Translations under genes and position numbers: made by a program
Assembly (NCBI GenBank): GCA_036501535.1
Contig: DASYAE010000157.1
Span: forward strand, 1-64,000
DNA length: 64,000 nucleotides
Direction: 5' to 3'
Source: DASYAE01 sp036501535
GTDB lineage: Bacteria > Actinomycetota > Actinomycetes > Streptomycetales > Catenulisporaceae
Shown: positions 34,077 to 42,466 of the stretch, one piece after another
How the letters are laid out: each line of letters opens with the position of its first letter
Numbering within the stretch: the stretch's first letter is position 1
Notes under the pieces: generated by a model
The model's input: the letters and a program-made list of their open reading frames with translations, nothing else
What the model was told of the DNA's origin: nothing
The model's database searches: none

Positions 34077-35804
34077 ATGACCCTGGACTCACAGCGTCCC
34101 GAGGTCGGTGCACCGCACCCGGCCGCCGAGGCCGGCGCGGACAGCGCGGACGATGGAGCAACGGGCCGGGATCGGGATCGGGACCTGCGCAGGGCGCTGC
34201 TGGCCGCGGCCCTGCTGGCGGGGGTCGTGCTGCCGCTGCTGGTCGCGGCGCTGACCGGGAACCTGTCGATACCGCACAACGACGCCTGGTCCTACAGCCG
34301 AATAGCGCAGACCTTCGGGCGCACCGGCCGGATAACGCTGCTCGGCTGGAACCGCTCCTCGCTGATCGGCCAGTTCGTCGTCCTCGGGCCGCTGGCCTCC
34401 TCGCTGGTCGTGCAACAGGTGTTCGTCGCGCTGCTCGGCATCGTGACGCTGCTGTCCGTCTACGACCTGCTGCGTCCGCGGCTCGGCGGGCAGCGCGCGG
34501 CGGTGGCCGTGCTGGTGCTGGCGCTGTGGCCCGGGTTCGGCCTGCTGGCCACCTCGTTCATGGCGGACGTGCCCGCGCTCGCCTCGGTGGCCGGATCGCT
34601 CGCGCTCGGCCGCCGCGCCCTGGAGCGCGACTCGCGGCTGCTGCTCGGACTCTCGCTCGCGGTCGGGCTGTGGGGCTCGACCATCCGCGCGCAGTCGCTG
34701 GCCGCGCCCGCCGCGGTGTTGCTCTACGCGCTGTTCACGTACCGCTCACGGGCCAGGACCGGTCTGGCGGCCGTCCTCGCCGCCGGCGCGGCCTTCGCAG
34801 TACTCTTCGTCGCTTTCACCGTGTGGCACGGCACGCTGCCCGACGGCGATCCGCCCGCGGTCGCCACCGTGCACTCCACGCTGGACACGACGGTCAACAT
34901 CTCGGTCCAGTCGTTCTTCACGCTCGCGCTGCCGCTGGCGCCCGCAGTGCTGCTGACCGCCCGGCCGTGGACCTGGGGCCGCGCAGCGCTGATCACCGCC
35001 CTCGGAACCGCCGGCGCCGCGGTGATGGCGCTGCACGACTTCACCGCCGACGGCTTCTTCCTGGGCGACTACCTCACCCCGAGCGGCGCCTACTACGCGG
35101 TGATGGAGCCGGGCGACCACCGCGTGGTCTTCTCGCAGCACGTCTGGTTGCTGGTCGTCGCGCTGGCCACGGTCTCGGGCACGCTGCTGGCCGGGTCGCT
35201 GGTCCAGCGCTGGCGCTCGGTCGACCCTGTACTCGGCCTGTTCACCGCGGTGACCGCAGCCGGGACCGTCGGCACGGCGCTGACCGGCCAGCTCGTCTAC
35301 GACCGCTATCTGATAGCGCTCGCCCCGGCCGTGCTGGCGGCGCTGCTGGCCCCGCAGCCGGAGGCACGTGCGAAGGCCCTGCTGCCGGCCGCGGCGCGGA
35401 TCGATGCGCGGATCTCCCTGCGGCTGAACCGGATCGCGGCTCTCGCGGCCGGCGTCTTCATCGCGCTGGTCTCGTTCGCCCTGGCCGCCAACGCGTTCAG
35501 CTACGACTCGGCGCGGTGGCGCGCGGCGCAGCAGGTCGCCGCGACGGGCGTTCCCGCGGACAGCATCGACGCCGGCCTGGAATGGCTCGGCTACCACGCC
35601 CCCGACGGAGTGACGAACCGCCATCCCGCCGCCGGGGGGCTCGGCTGGGAGCCCTACTTCTCCGCCCAGCCCTCCTGCACCGCCGTCACCGGCGGCCTGC
35701 ACGAGCCGGGCTGGACGCTGGAACGCACGGTCGAGTACCGGACGTTCCTGGTCGCCGGGACCTCGAGGCTCTATGTCTATTCGACCCATGCCACAGGCTG
35801 CTGA
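34077..35804 (+). CDS. Multi-membrane glycosyltransferase-like protein
   Basis: A 575-residue protein with an acidic cytoplasmic N-terminus, about eleven predicted helices, and a short C-terminal soluble region with two Cys (QPSCTAV and the terminal HATGC). Its first outer loop has IPHNDAWSYSRIAQTF, fitting the GT-C pattern of acidic residues after helix 1. The ATG is set by the family N-terminus and has GGAAAGG rather far (14 bp) upstream. The reading frame of the next gene opens inside its last codons, so the pair is co-transcribed. Substrate unknown. Confidence 0.72.
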   Translation: MTLDSQRPEVGAPHPAAEAGADSADDGATGRDRDRDLRRALLAAALLAGVVLPLLVAALTGNLSIPHNDAWSYSRIAQTFGRTGRITLLGWNRSSLIGQFVVLGPLASSLVVQQVFVALLGIVTLLSVYDLLRPRLGGQRAAVAVLVLALWPGFGLLATSFMADVPALASVAGSLALGRRALERDSRLLLGLSLAVGLWGSTIRAQSLAAPAAVLLYALFTYRSRARTGLAAVLAAGAAFAVLFVAFTVWHGTLPDGDPPAVATVHSTLDTTVNISVQSFFTLALPLAPAVLLTARPWTWGRAALITALGTAGAAVMALHDFTADGFFLGDYLTPSGAYYAVMEPGDHRVVFSQHVWLLVVALATVSGTLLAGSLVQRWRSVDPVLGLFTAVTAAGTVGTALTGQLVYDRYLIALAPAVLAALLAPQPEARAKALLPAAARIDARISLRLNRIAALAAGVFIALVSFALAANAFSYDSARWRAAQQVAATGVPADSIDAGLEWLGYHAPDGVTNRHPAAGGLGWEPYFSAQPSCTAVTGGLHEPGWTLERTVEYRTFLVAGTSRLYVYSTHATGC

Positions 35805-35829
35805 GAACGCTGGGAAGGGACCCCGAGAC

Positions 35830-37146
35830 GTGACCGCGCCCTCGATCGGCTCGCGCAGATTCGCCGCGACCGCACTCACCCTCGCGGCGCTGTCGCTGGC
35901 GCTGTACGTCCAGCAGTTCGACCGGCAGGAGTCGTACCAGTTCGGCAACATGGTCGACCTGCAGGTCTACCGCTGGGGCGGGACGCAGGTCTGGCACTCG
36001 ACCTCGAACCTGTACTCCGAGGCGTTCGTCATGCCGTTCGCCTATCCGCCGTTCGCCGCGCTCGTCCTCGCCCTCCCGAGCCTTCTGACGCTGCAGAACA
36101 TGCAGTGGGCGATGAGCGCGGCGAGCATCGCCGCGCTCGGCTGGGTGTGCTGGACCTCGTGGGGCTGGCTCGGGTACCGGGAGCCGGCCCGGCGCGCGGG
36201 GCTGGCGGCGGCCACGTTCGCGGTGGCCCTCTGGCTCGAGCCGGTGCAGCAGAATCTCGGCTTCGGCCAGGTCAACCTGGTGCTGCTGGCCTTCGCGCTG
36301 GCCGACCTGGCGCTGCCGGACCGGTTCAGGCTCAAGGGGATCGGCGTCGGCCTCGCTGCGAGCATCAAGCTGACGCCGGTGCTCTTCATCGTCTACCTCG
36401 CGGTCACCCGCCGGTTCCGGGCCGCCGCCGTGGCCAGCGCGACCTTCGCGGCGACCATCGCGGTCTCCTTCGCCGCGATCCCGACGGACGCCTGGAAGTA
36501 CTGGAGCGGCGGCCTGTTCCAGGACTCGGTCGACCAGTCGTTCATGCCGAACCAGTCGCTGCACGGCGCCATCCTGCGGCTGAACCTGGCCTCCCCGACG
36601 GCCACGCACCTGCTGTGGGACGCGGCCGAGGCGATCGTCGCCGTGCTCGGCCTGTACTTCGCGGTGCGCGCGCACCGCCGCGGCGACGAGTACTTCGCCG
36701 TGATGATCGTGGCCTTCCTCTCGCTCCTGGTCTCCCCGATCTCGTGGACGCACCACTACGTGTGGATGGTGCCGTTCCTGATCCTGGCCGTGCACCGGTG
36801 CTGGCTGGGCGGCGGCGCGCGCCGGGTGTGGATCCCGCTGCTGCTGACCGGGGCCTTCCTGGCCTGGCCCATGCGGATCAACACGGTCGGCGGGTACTGG
36901 GACCCGCACGCCCCGCTGCTGGCCACCGGCCTGATCTGGTTCCTCCCGCACCGGGGGACGGGCAGCGCGCAGGACCTGCACTGGAACGACTACCAGGCCC
37001 TGGCCGGGAACTTCTACGTGTTCGCGGCCCTCTTCATCGTGATCGTGCTTCCGGCGTGGCAGCTGTGGAAGGAGCGGCGAGCCGCGGCCACGGCACCGGC
37101 GAAACGGCCGGCCCCGGCTCAGTCGGCGACCTTCTCGGTCTTCTGA
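35830..37146 (+). CDS. GT87-family (DUF2029) polyprenol-linked mannosyltransferase-like protein
   Basis: A 438-residue membrane protein with about nine helices. It shows the GT87 pattern: MVDLQVYRWGG in the first loop with the Asp-x-x-Val-Tyr motif of alpha-mannosyltransferases, MPFAYPPFAAL, and SWTHHYVWMVPF. In mycobacteria such enzymes use polyprenyl-phosphate-mannose, which would fit the GT2 gene upstream as donor maker (inference). I choose the GTG at 35830, 9 bp after AAGGGA, over ATGs at 35773 and 35788. Its 3' end overlaps the convergent oxidoreductase gene by 28 bp. Confidence 0.82.
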   Translation: MTAPSIGSRRFAATALTLAALSLALYVQQFDRQESYQFGNMVDLQVYRWGGTQVWHSTSNLYSEAFVMPFAYPPFAALVLALPSLLTLQNMQWAMSAASIAALGWVCWTSWGWLGYREPARRAGLAAATFAVALWLEPVQQNLGFGQVNLVLLAFALADLALPDRFRLKGIGVGLAASIKLTPVLFIVYLAVTRRFRAAAVASATFAATIAVSFAAIPTDAWKYWSGGLFQDSVDQSFMPNQSLHGAILRLNLASPTATHLLWDAAEAIVAVLGLYFAVRAHRRGDEYFAVMIVAFLSLLVSPISWTHHYVWMVPFLILAVHRCWLGGGARRVWIPLLLTGAFLAWPMRINTVGGYWDPHAPLLATGLIWFLPHRGTGSAQDLHWNDYQALAGNFYVFAALFIVIVLPAWQLWKERRAAATAPAKRPAPAQSATFSVF

Positions 37147-38663
37147 CGGGGGATCATCGGCGCGTCGCGGCCGGTGCCGGCCGGGGTGGCGCGGCTCGCG
37201 TCGCTGCGGTTCGCGTCGTTGTCCCCGCCGGTCTCGTGGTACTCCTCCTCCACGTTGACCGCCCACACGTCGTCCGCGGCGCCGGTGCGGATGTTCTTCG
37301 CGGTCAGCAGCGCGGTCATCATCGAGTGGTCCTGGTTGTTGTACCGGTGCATGCCGTTGCGGCCCACGGGGTGCACGTTCGGCGCGTTCGCCGCGATCCA
37401 GGCCCGGATGACCGCCAGGTCGGCCTGGTAGCGGTCGTCGTACACGGGATAGGCCTTGGGCATGCGCACCACGTAGCCGGCCTCGACCCGGCCCGGCCCG
37501 ATCAGCCCGAGCTGCTCGAGCTCGCGGGTGCCGAGCCGGACCAGGTCCTCGTCGGGCGTGCTCCACAGCTCGTCGCCCTCGTTGACGAAGAACTCCAGGC
37601 CGAGGCAGGTGCGCCCCTCCTTGACCAGGAAGGGCGACCAGGAGCCGAAGTTCTGGATCCGCCCGACGTTCACGCCCGGGGAGTGGATGTAGATCCAGTT
37701 GTCCGGGAAGCCCGCCTCCAGCGGCACCACCAGGGCGACGGTGAGGAAGTCGCGGTAGCGCAGGTCGTCCGCGGCGGCGAGCACCTCGGCTGGGGCCTCC
37801 GGGCGCATCGCGCGCACGAGCGCGGAGATCGGCGCCGAGGACACGACGTGGTCGGCCGGCACCAGCGTCTCGGCGCCGTCCGGACCGGTGACCGACACGG
37901 CCACCGCGCCCTTGCCCGGCTCCCAGTGCACGGTGTCGACCGAGGTGTTCAGCTCGACCGTGCCGCCGGCCGCGCGCACCTTCTCGGTGCAGGTCTCCCA
38001 CATCATGCCGGGGCCGTACTTCGGGTACTGGAACTCCTCGATCAGGCTCGTGATCTGCGTCTGGTTCCGCCGGGGCAGCACCGCGTTCTTGATCGCGCCG
38101 AACAGCGAGAGATTCTTGATCCGCTGCGCGGCCCAGTCCGCCGGCAGCTCGGCGGTGCTCATCCCCCACACCTTCTCGGTGTAGGTCTTGAAGAATATCG
38201 AGAACAGCCGCTTGCCGAACCGGGCGGTCACCCACGCGTCGAAGGTGGACTGGTCCTTCGGCGGGTTGATCCGCGCCCAGGTGTAGGACGCGATGCACCG
38301 GGCCGACTCGGCCAGGCCGAGGCCGCGCAGGGCGTTGCCGGCCCGCAGCGGGTAGTCGAACAGCTTGCCCCGGTAGTAGATCCGGCTCATCCGGGGCCGC
38401 AGCAGGAAGTCCTCGTCCGGCAGGATCTCGTGCCACAGCTCCTCGACCGGGCGGGCCTTGGTGAAGAAGCGGTGCCCGCCGATGTCGAAGCGCCAGCCGT
38501 CCCGCTCGACCGTCTGCGAGATGCCGCCGACCACGCCGGCGGACTCGAAGACGCGCACCGGCAGCCCGTGCTTGGTGAGGTCGTAGGCGGCGGTCAGGCC
38601 GGCCGGACCGGCACCGATCACCACCGTGCTCGGCGCGGACCCGGCCGGTTCGTCGAGAGTCAT
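37119..38663 (-). CDS. FAD-dependent oxidoreductase (amine oxidase / UDP-galactopyranose mutase-like)
   Basis: A 514-residue flavoprotein with the N-terminal dinucleotide motif VVIGAGPAGLTAAYDL, then GGISQTVERDGWRFDIGGHRFF and a C-terminal GRNGMHRYNNQDHSMMTAL in place of the usual FAD motif. The pattern matches uncharacterised actinobacterial FAD proteins of glycan loci related to UDP-galactopyranose mutase and protoporphyrinogen oxidase. The substrate may be a sugar or lipid carrier, but this is not proven. The ATG follows AGGGGAT. The tail after about residue 480 is hydrophilic. It overlaps the GT87 gene tail-to-tail by 28 bp. Confidence 0.82.
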   Translation of the reverse strand: MTLDEPAGSAPSTVVIGAGPAGLTAAYDLTKHGLPVRVFESAGVVGGISQTVERDGWRFDIGGHRFFTKARPVEELWHEILPDEDFLLRPRMSRIYYRGKLFDYPLRAGNALRGLGLAESARCIASYTWARINPPKDQSTFDAWVTARFGKRLFSIFFKTYTEKVWGMSTAELPADWAAQRIKNLSLFGAIKNAVLPRRNQTQITSLIEEFQYPKYGPGMMWETCTEKVRAAGGTVELNTSVDTVHWEPGKGAVAVSVTGPDGAETLVPADHVVSSAPISALVRAMRPEAPAEVLAAADDLRYRDFLTVALVVPLEAGFPDNWIYIHSPGVNVGRIQNFGSWSPFLVKEGRTCLGLEFFVNEGDELWSTPDEDLVRLGTRELEQLGLIGPGRVEAGYVVRMPKAYPVYDDRYQADLAVIRAWIAANAPNVHPVGRNGMHRYNNQDHSMMTALLTAKNIRTGAADDVWAVNVEEEYHETGGDNDANRSDASRATPAGTGRDAPMIPRQKTEKVAD

Positions 38664-38863
38664 CGATCGGATCCCCTGGGTGTCGGCTTCCCGCGAAAGC
38701 GCTGACCTCCGGGTCCGCCTGTCGACGGGACCCGGGACCGGCATATTCGGACACTGACTCGGAGAGGATACCGCACCGATGTCACCGGACGGCGCGGCCG
38801 AGTGGCTGCACCGTCAAATCTCCGGCCTGACCTGTCGCGGAAGGGCCGGGACGGCGAAAGCCG

Positions 38864-40792
38864 TCACGCCAGGGCGGCGCGGGCCGCGTCGGCGACGCCC
38901 TCGGCGGTGAGGCCGAGCTGCTGCAGGATCGCCGCGCGCTTGGCGTGCTTGATGAACTCCTGAGCGATACCGAGCACGCGCACGGGAACGACCACTCCGG
39001 CGTCCTGCAGGGCCTGGGTGATCGCCGCGCCGACGCCGCCGACCCGGCCGTTGTCCTCGACGGTCACCACCGCGCGGTGCCGCCGGGCCAGCTCGACCAG
39101 CGCCGGGTTGACCGGCTTGAGCCAGCGCGGGTCGACGACCGTGGCCTCGACGCCGCCGTCCGCGAGCAGCCGGGCCGCCTCGACGCCCTGCGCGGCCAGC
39201 GGGCCGGCTGTGACGATCAGCACATCGCCGACCGGCGCCTGCCCCGGCTCGTGGCCCGCGGGCACCCGCAGCAGGTCCATGCCCTCGTACCGGCCGACCG
39301 CCTCGATCTCCGGGCCCACCGCGCCCTTCGAGAAGCGCACCACGGTCGGCGCGTCGGAAACGTCGAGCGCCTCGCGCACCTGGGCGCGCACCTGCCCGGG
39401 GTCGCGCGGCGCGGCGATGCGCAGGCCGGGGACCACCTGGAGGATCGACATGTCCCACATGCCGTTGTGGCTGGCCCCGTCGTCGCCGGTGATGCCGGCC
39501 CGGTCGAGCACGAAGGTGACCCCGGCGTTGTGCAGCGCGCAGTCCATCAGCACCTGGTCGAACGCCCGGTTGAGGAAGGTCGCGTAGACGCAGACCACCG
39601 GGTGCATGCCGCCGTAGGCGAGGCCGGCGGCCGAGGTCGCGGCGTGCTGCTCGGCGATGCCGACGTCGAAGATCCGGTCCGGGTAGGCGGCGGCGAACTT
39701 GCCGAGCCCGACCGGGTGCAGCATGGCCGCGGTGATCCCGACCACGTCCGGCCGGTCGTTGCCGATCTTCACCATCTCGTCGGAGAACACGTCGGTCCAG
39801 GACGGCCCGGCGATCTGGTAGGGCAGCCCGGTCTCCGGGTTGATCACGCCGATGCCGTGGAAGTGGTCGATGTTGTCGTCCAGGGCCGGCTTGTAGCCCT
39901 CGCCCTTGCGGGTGAGGCAGTGCACGATCACCGGGCCGTTGAAGCCCCTGGCCCGGCGCAGCGCGGACTCGACCTCGGCGATGTTGTGCCCGTCGATCGG
40001 CCCGACGTACTTCATGCCGAGGTCCTCGAACATGCCCTGCGGGGCGACGATGTCCTTGATGCCCTTCTTCATGCCGTGCAGGGTCTCGTAGATCGCGCCG
40101 CCGACCACCGGGGTCTTGTTCAGCGCGCCCTTGCCCCACTGCAGGAAGCGCTCGTAGCCCTGCGTGGTGCGCAGCGTGGCCAGGTGGTCGGCCAGCCCGC
40201 CGATGGTCGGCGCGTAGGACCACTCGTTGTCGTTGACCACGATGACGACCGGCCGGTCCTTGGCGCAGGCGATGTTGTTCAGCGCCTCCCAGGCCATGCC
40301 GCCGGTCAGCGCGCCGTCCCCGATGACGCCGATGACCCGCCGGTCGGTCTGGCCCTTGATCTGGTAGGCCTTCGCGATGCCGTCGGCGTAGGAGAGGGCC
40401 GTGGAGGCGTGCGAGTTCTCCACCACGTCGTGCTTGGACTCGGCCCGGCACGGATAGCCGGAGACGCCGCCGGCCTGCTTGAGCCGGCTGAAGTCGTGCC
40501 GGCCGGTCAGGATCTTGTGCACGTAGGCCTGGTGGCCGGTGTCCCACACGATGGTGTCGCGCGGGGAGTCGAACACCCGGTGCAGCGCGATGGTCAGCTC
40601 CACCACGCCGAGGTTCGGGCCGAGATGGCCGCCGGTCCTGGTCACGCTCTCGATCAGGAACTCCCGGATCTCCCCGGCCAGCCGGGCCAGCTGGCGGTGG
40701 TCGAACCGGTCGAGATCCCGCGGTCCGTGCACGGATTCGAGCAGACTGTCCGGCTGCGACACGGCTGCCTCCACTACTGTTCGCTCGGCCAT
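38864..40792 (-). CDS. dxs: 1-deoxy-D-xylulose-5-phosphate synthase
   Basis: Thiamine-diphosphate enzyme joining pyruvate and glyceraldehyde 3-phosphate, first step of the MEP isoprenoid pathway. The protein (642 residues from the ATG at 40792) has the conserved GHLGPNLGVVELTIALH and the ThDP-binding GDGALTGGMAWEALNN. It also has the C-terminal transketolase region with GIAEQHAATSAAGLA and the DRAGITGDDGASHNG loop. The first 22 residues precede the usual N-terminus (GPRDLDR), so the true start could be later. It lies 3' of the ROK gene, the same neighbourhood as in Streptomyces coelicolor. Confidence 0.95.
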   Translation of the reverse strand: MAERTVVEAAVSQPDSLLESVHGPRDLDRFDHRQLARLAGEIREFLIESVTRTGGHLGPNLGVVELTIALHRVFDSPRDTIVWDTGHQAYVHKILTGRHDFSRLKQAGGVSGYPCRAESKHDVVENSHASTALSYADGIAKAYQIKGQTDRRVIGVIGDGALTGGMAWEALNNIACAKDRPVVIVVNDNEWSYAPTIGGLADHLATLRTTQGYERFLQWGKGALNKTPVVGGAIYETLHGMKKGIKDIVAPQGMFEDLGMKYVGPIDGHNIAEVESALRRARGFNGPVIVHCLTRKGEGYKPALDDNIDHFHGIGVINPETGLPYQIAGPSWTDVFSDEMVKIGNDRPDVVGITAAMLHPVGLGKFAAAYPDRIFDVGIAEQHAATSAAGLAYGGMHPVVCVYATFLNRAFDQVLMDCALHNAGVTFVLDRAGITGDDGASHNGMWDMSILQVVPGLRIAAPRDPGQVRAQVREALDVSDAPTVVRFSKGAVGPEIEAVGRYEGMDLLRVPAGHEPGQAPVGDVLIVTAGPLAAQGVEAARLLADGGVEATVVDPRWLKPVNPALVELARRHRAVVTVEDNGRVGGVGAAITQALQDAGVVVPVRVLGIAQEFIKHAKRAAILQQLGLTAEGVADAARAALA

Positions 40793-41079
40793 CTCCACCT
40801 ACGCCCCGAATCACCGCACCGGCCGCCCCCGCGCGCTCGTCGAGCGCTGCGTGAAGCGTCCGGCACGGACGGCATTCGATCTCGGTCAATCGTCCCCCGG
40901 CCCGGACGCCGCCGCGCGCGGTGATCCAGCCGGACCGGACGAGGTTCCGAGTCTAATCGCCGAGCGGTCGCGGCCCTGAGGGGCCCGGGCTCCTCCACAC
41001 GATCTTCACCGCCCGCATCCGGGTGAATGCCGGGGCGGCGGGAAAGGCACTGCAGACCGGCGCCGGCCGGTGGCGCGGC

Positions 41080-41139
41080 GTCAGGTCAGCGCCCGTCAGA
41101 TCAGCCGCCGTCAGTTCTGTGCCGGTTAATTCTGCGCCG
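41080..41139 (-). repeat. Four imperfect 15-bp tandem repeats over the ROK gene 3' end
   Basis: Units GTCAGGTCAGCGCCC, GTCAGATCAGCCGCC, GTCAGTTCTGTGCCG and GTTAATTCTGCGCCG, written on the plus strand. The block covers the stop codon of the ROK regulator (41126). On the minus strand, in a different frame from the ROK gene, it reads as pentapeptides of the form A(D/E)LTx. The same 15-bp theme occurs in efeB (54201-54275). Apart from this block, the 333-bp gap between dxs and the ROK gene shows nothing I can name. Confidence 0.6.
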
Positions 41140-42385
41140 CGTCGGCGACCAGCGGGGCGAGCGCGCCGGGCGGATCGTTGAGCAGCACGGCGAAGGCCCG
41201 CTCGGCCGCGCCGACCAGCGTGGAGTCCGGGCCGAGGCCGGGCGCCACCAGGCGCACCTGCTCGCGCGGCGCCACGAGGCCGGAGGTGCGCAGCACGCTG
41301 CGCAGCTGGGGCTCGACGGCCGGCAGGATGTCGCGCAGCAGGCCTCCGAAGACGACGACCTCCGGGTTGAAGATGTTGACCAGGTTGCCGACGCCGATCC
41401 CGAGCCACTCCCCCACGTGCCGGATCGCGGCCACCGCGCGCGGGTCGCCGCCGGCCGCGGCCGAGACGACCGCGGGGACCGTGGAGCGCGGGCCGTCCGG
41501 ATGCCCGGCCGCGTCGAGGATGGCCTTCTCGCCGATCTCGGTCTCCCAGCAGCCGCGGGCGCCGCAGCGGCACAGCCGGCCGGCCGGATTGACCACCATG
41601 TGGCCGAGCTCGCCGCCGTAGCCGCCGGCCCCGCGCAGCGGCTGGCCTGCCACGATGATCCCGGCGCCGACGCCGACCTCGCCGGTCAGGTAGACCGCGT
41701 CGGTCGCGCCCGCGGCGGCCCCGCGCACGTGCTCGGCCAGGGCGCCGAGATCAGCGTCGTTGCCGACCGCGACCGGGGCCTGGATGCCGTGCCGGCCGAC
41801 CACCGAGCCCAGCGTCTGGCCGAGCGGCTCGTCCACCCAGCCGAGGTTCGGGGCGAAGCGGACCAGGCCGTCCTCATCCCGCACCACGCCGGCGATGGCC
41901 GCGCCGATCCCGACGCACACGGCGCCGGGGGCGGCCCGCGTGAGCATCTCGCCGGTGAACCGGCCGAGGTGCGCGGCCACGTCGTCGAGGGCGTAGTCGC
42001 CGCGCGGCCGGTAGAGCTCGCGCCGGTCCAGGATCGCGCCGCCGAGGCCGACCCGGGCGGCGATCAGGTAGTCGACCCCGATGTCGAAGGCGAGCACGTA
42101 CACCCGCTCCGAGCGCGGGACGACGACCAGCGACGGCCGCCCGGCCCCGGCGCCGGCCCCGCGCGCGGGGAGCTCCTCGTGCACGAGGCCGGCGTTGGTC
42201 AGGTCCGTGGTCAGCGCGCCGATGGTGGACCGGTTGAGCTGCATCGCCGCGGTCAGTTCCGCGCGTGAAGTCGGGCCGTGCACGTGGACGTACTTCAGCA
42301 GCGTCGACACGTTGTGCCGCCGTACCTCGTCCTGGGTGGCCCCGGCCGGGCCGGCCCCGATCGCCGGCCCGCGCTTGTCTGTCAC
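41126..42385 (-). CDS. ROK-family transcriptional regulator (Rok7B7-like)
   Basis: Sugar-responsive repressor/activator of 419 residues. It has an N-terminal winged helix-turn-helix (about 20-85, RAELTAAMQLNRSTIGALTTDL) and a ROK sugar-kinase-like domain. The zinc motif is GHMVVNPAGRLCRCGARGCWE, with His and three Cys. In Streptomyces coelicolor the ROK gene next to xylFGH is rok7B7, which controls xylose uptake, carbon catabolite repression and antibiotic production. The same order here (xylFGH, ROK, dxs) suggests orthology. The stop codon falls inside a 15-bp tandem repeat. Confidence 0.9.
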   Translation of the reverse strand: MTDKRGPAIGAGPAGATQDEVRRHNVSTLLKYVHVHGPTSRAELTAAMQLNRSTIGALTTDLTNAGLVHEELPARGAGAGAGRPSLVVVPRSERVYVLAFDIGVDYLIAARVGLGGAILDRRELYRPRGDYALDDVAAHLGRFTGEMLTRAAPGAVCVGIGAAIAGVVRDEDGLVRFAPNLGWVDEPLGQTLGSVVGRHGIQAPVAVGNDADLGALAEHVRGAAAGATDAVYLTGEVGVGAGIIVAGQPLRGAGGYGGELGHMVVNPAGRLCRCGARGCWETEIGEKAILDAAGHPDGPRSTVPAVVSAAAGGDPRAVAAIRHVGEWLGIGVGNLVNIFNPEVVVFGGLLRDILPAVEPQLRSVLRTSGLVAPREQVRLVAPGLGPDSTLVGAAERAFAVLLNDPPGALAPLVADAAQN

Positions 42386-42466
42386 GACCTTTCGCCTTCC
42401 GCTGTTGCGACGCTCACCTGGGTCCGGCGGCCACGTTACCTGTCATGCGCACTGGGTAACGCCGGG

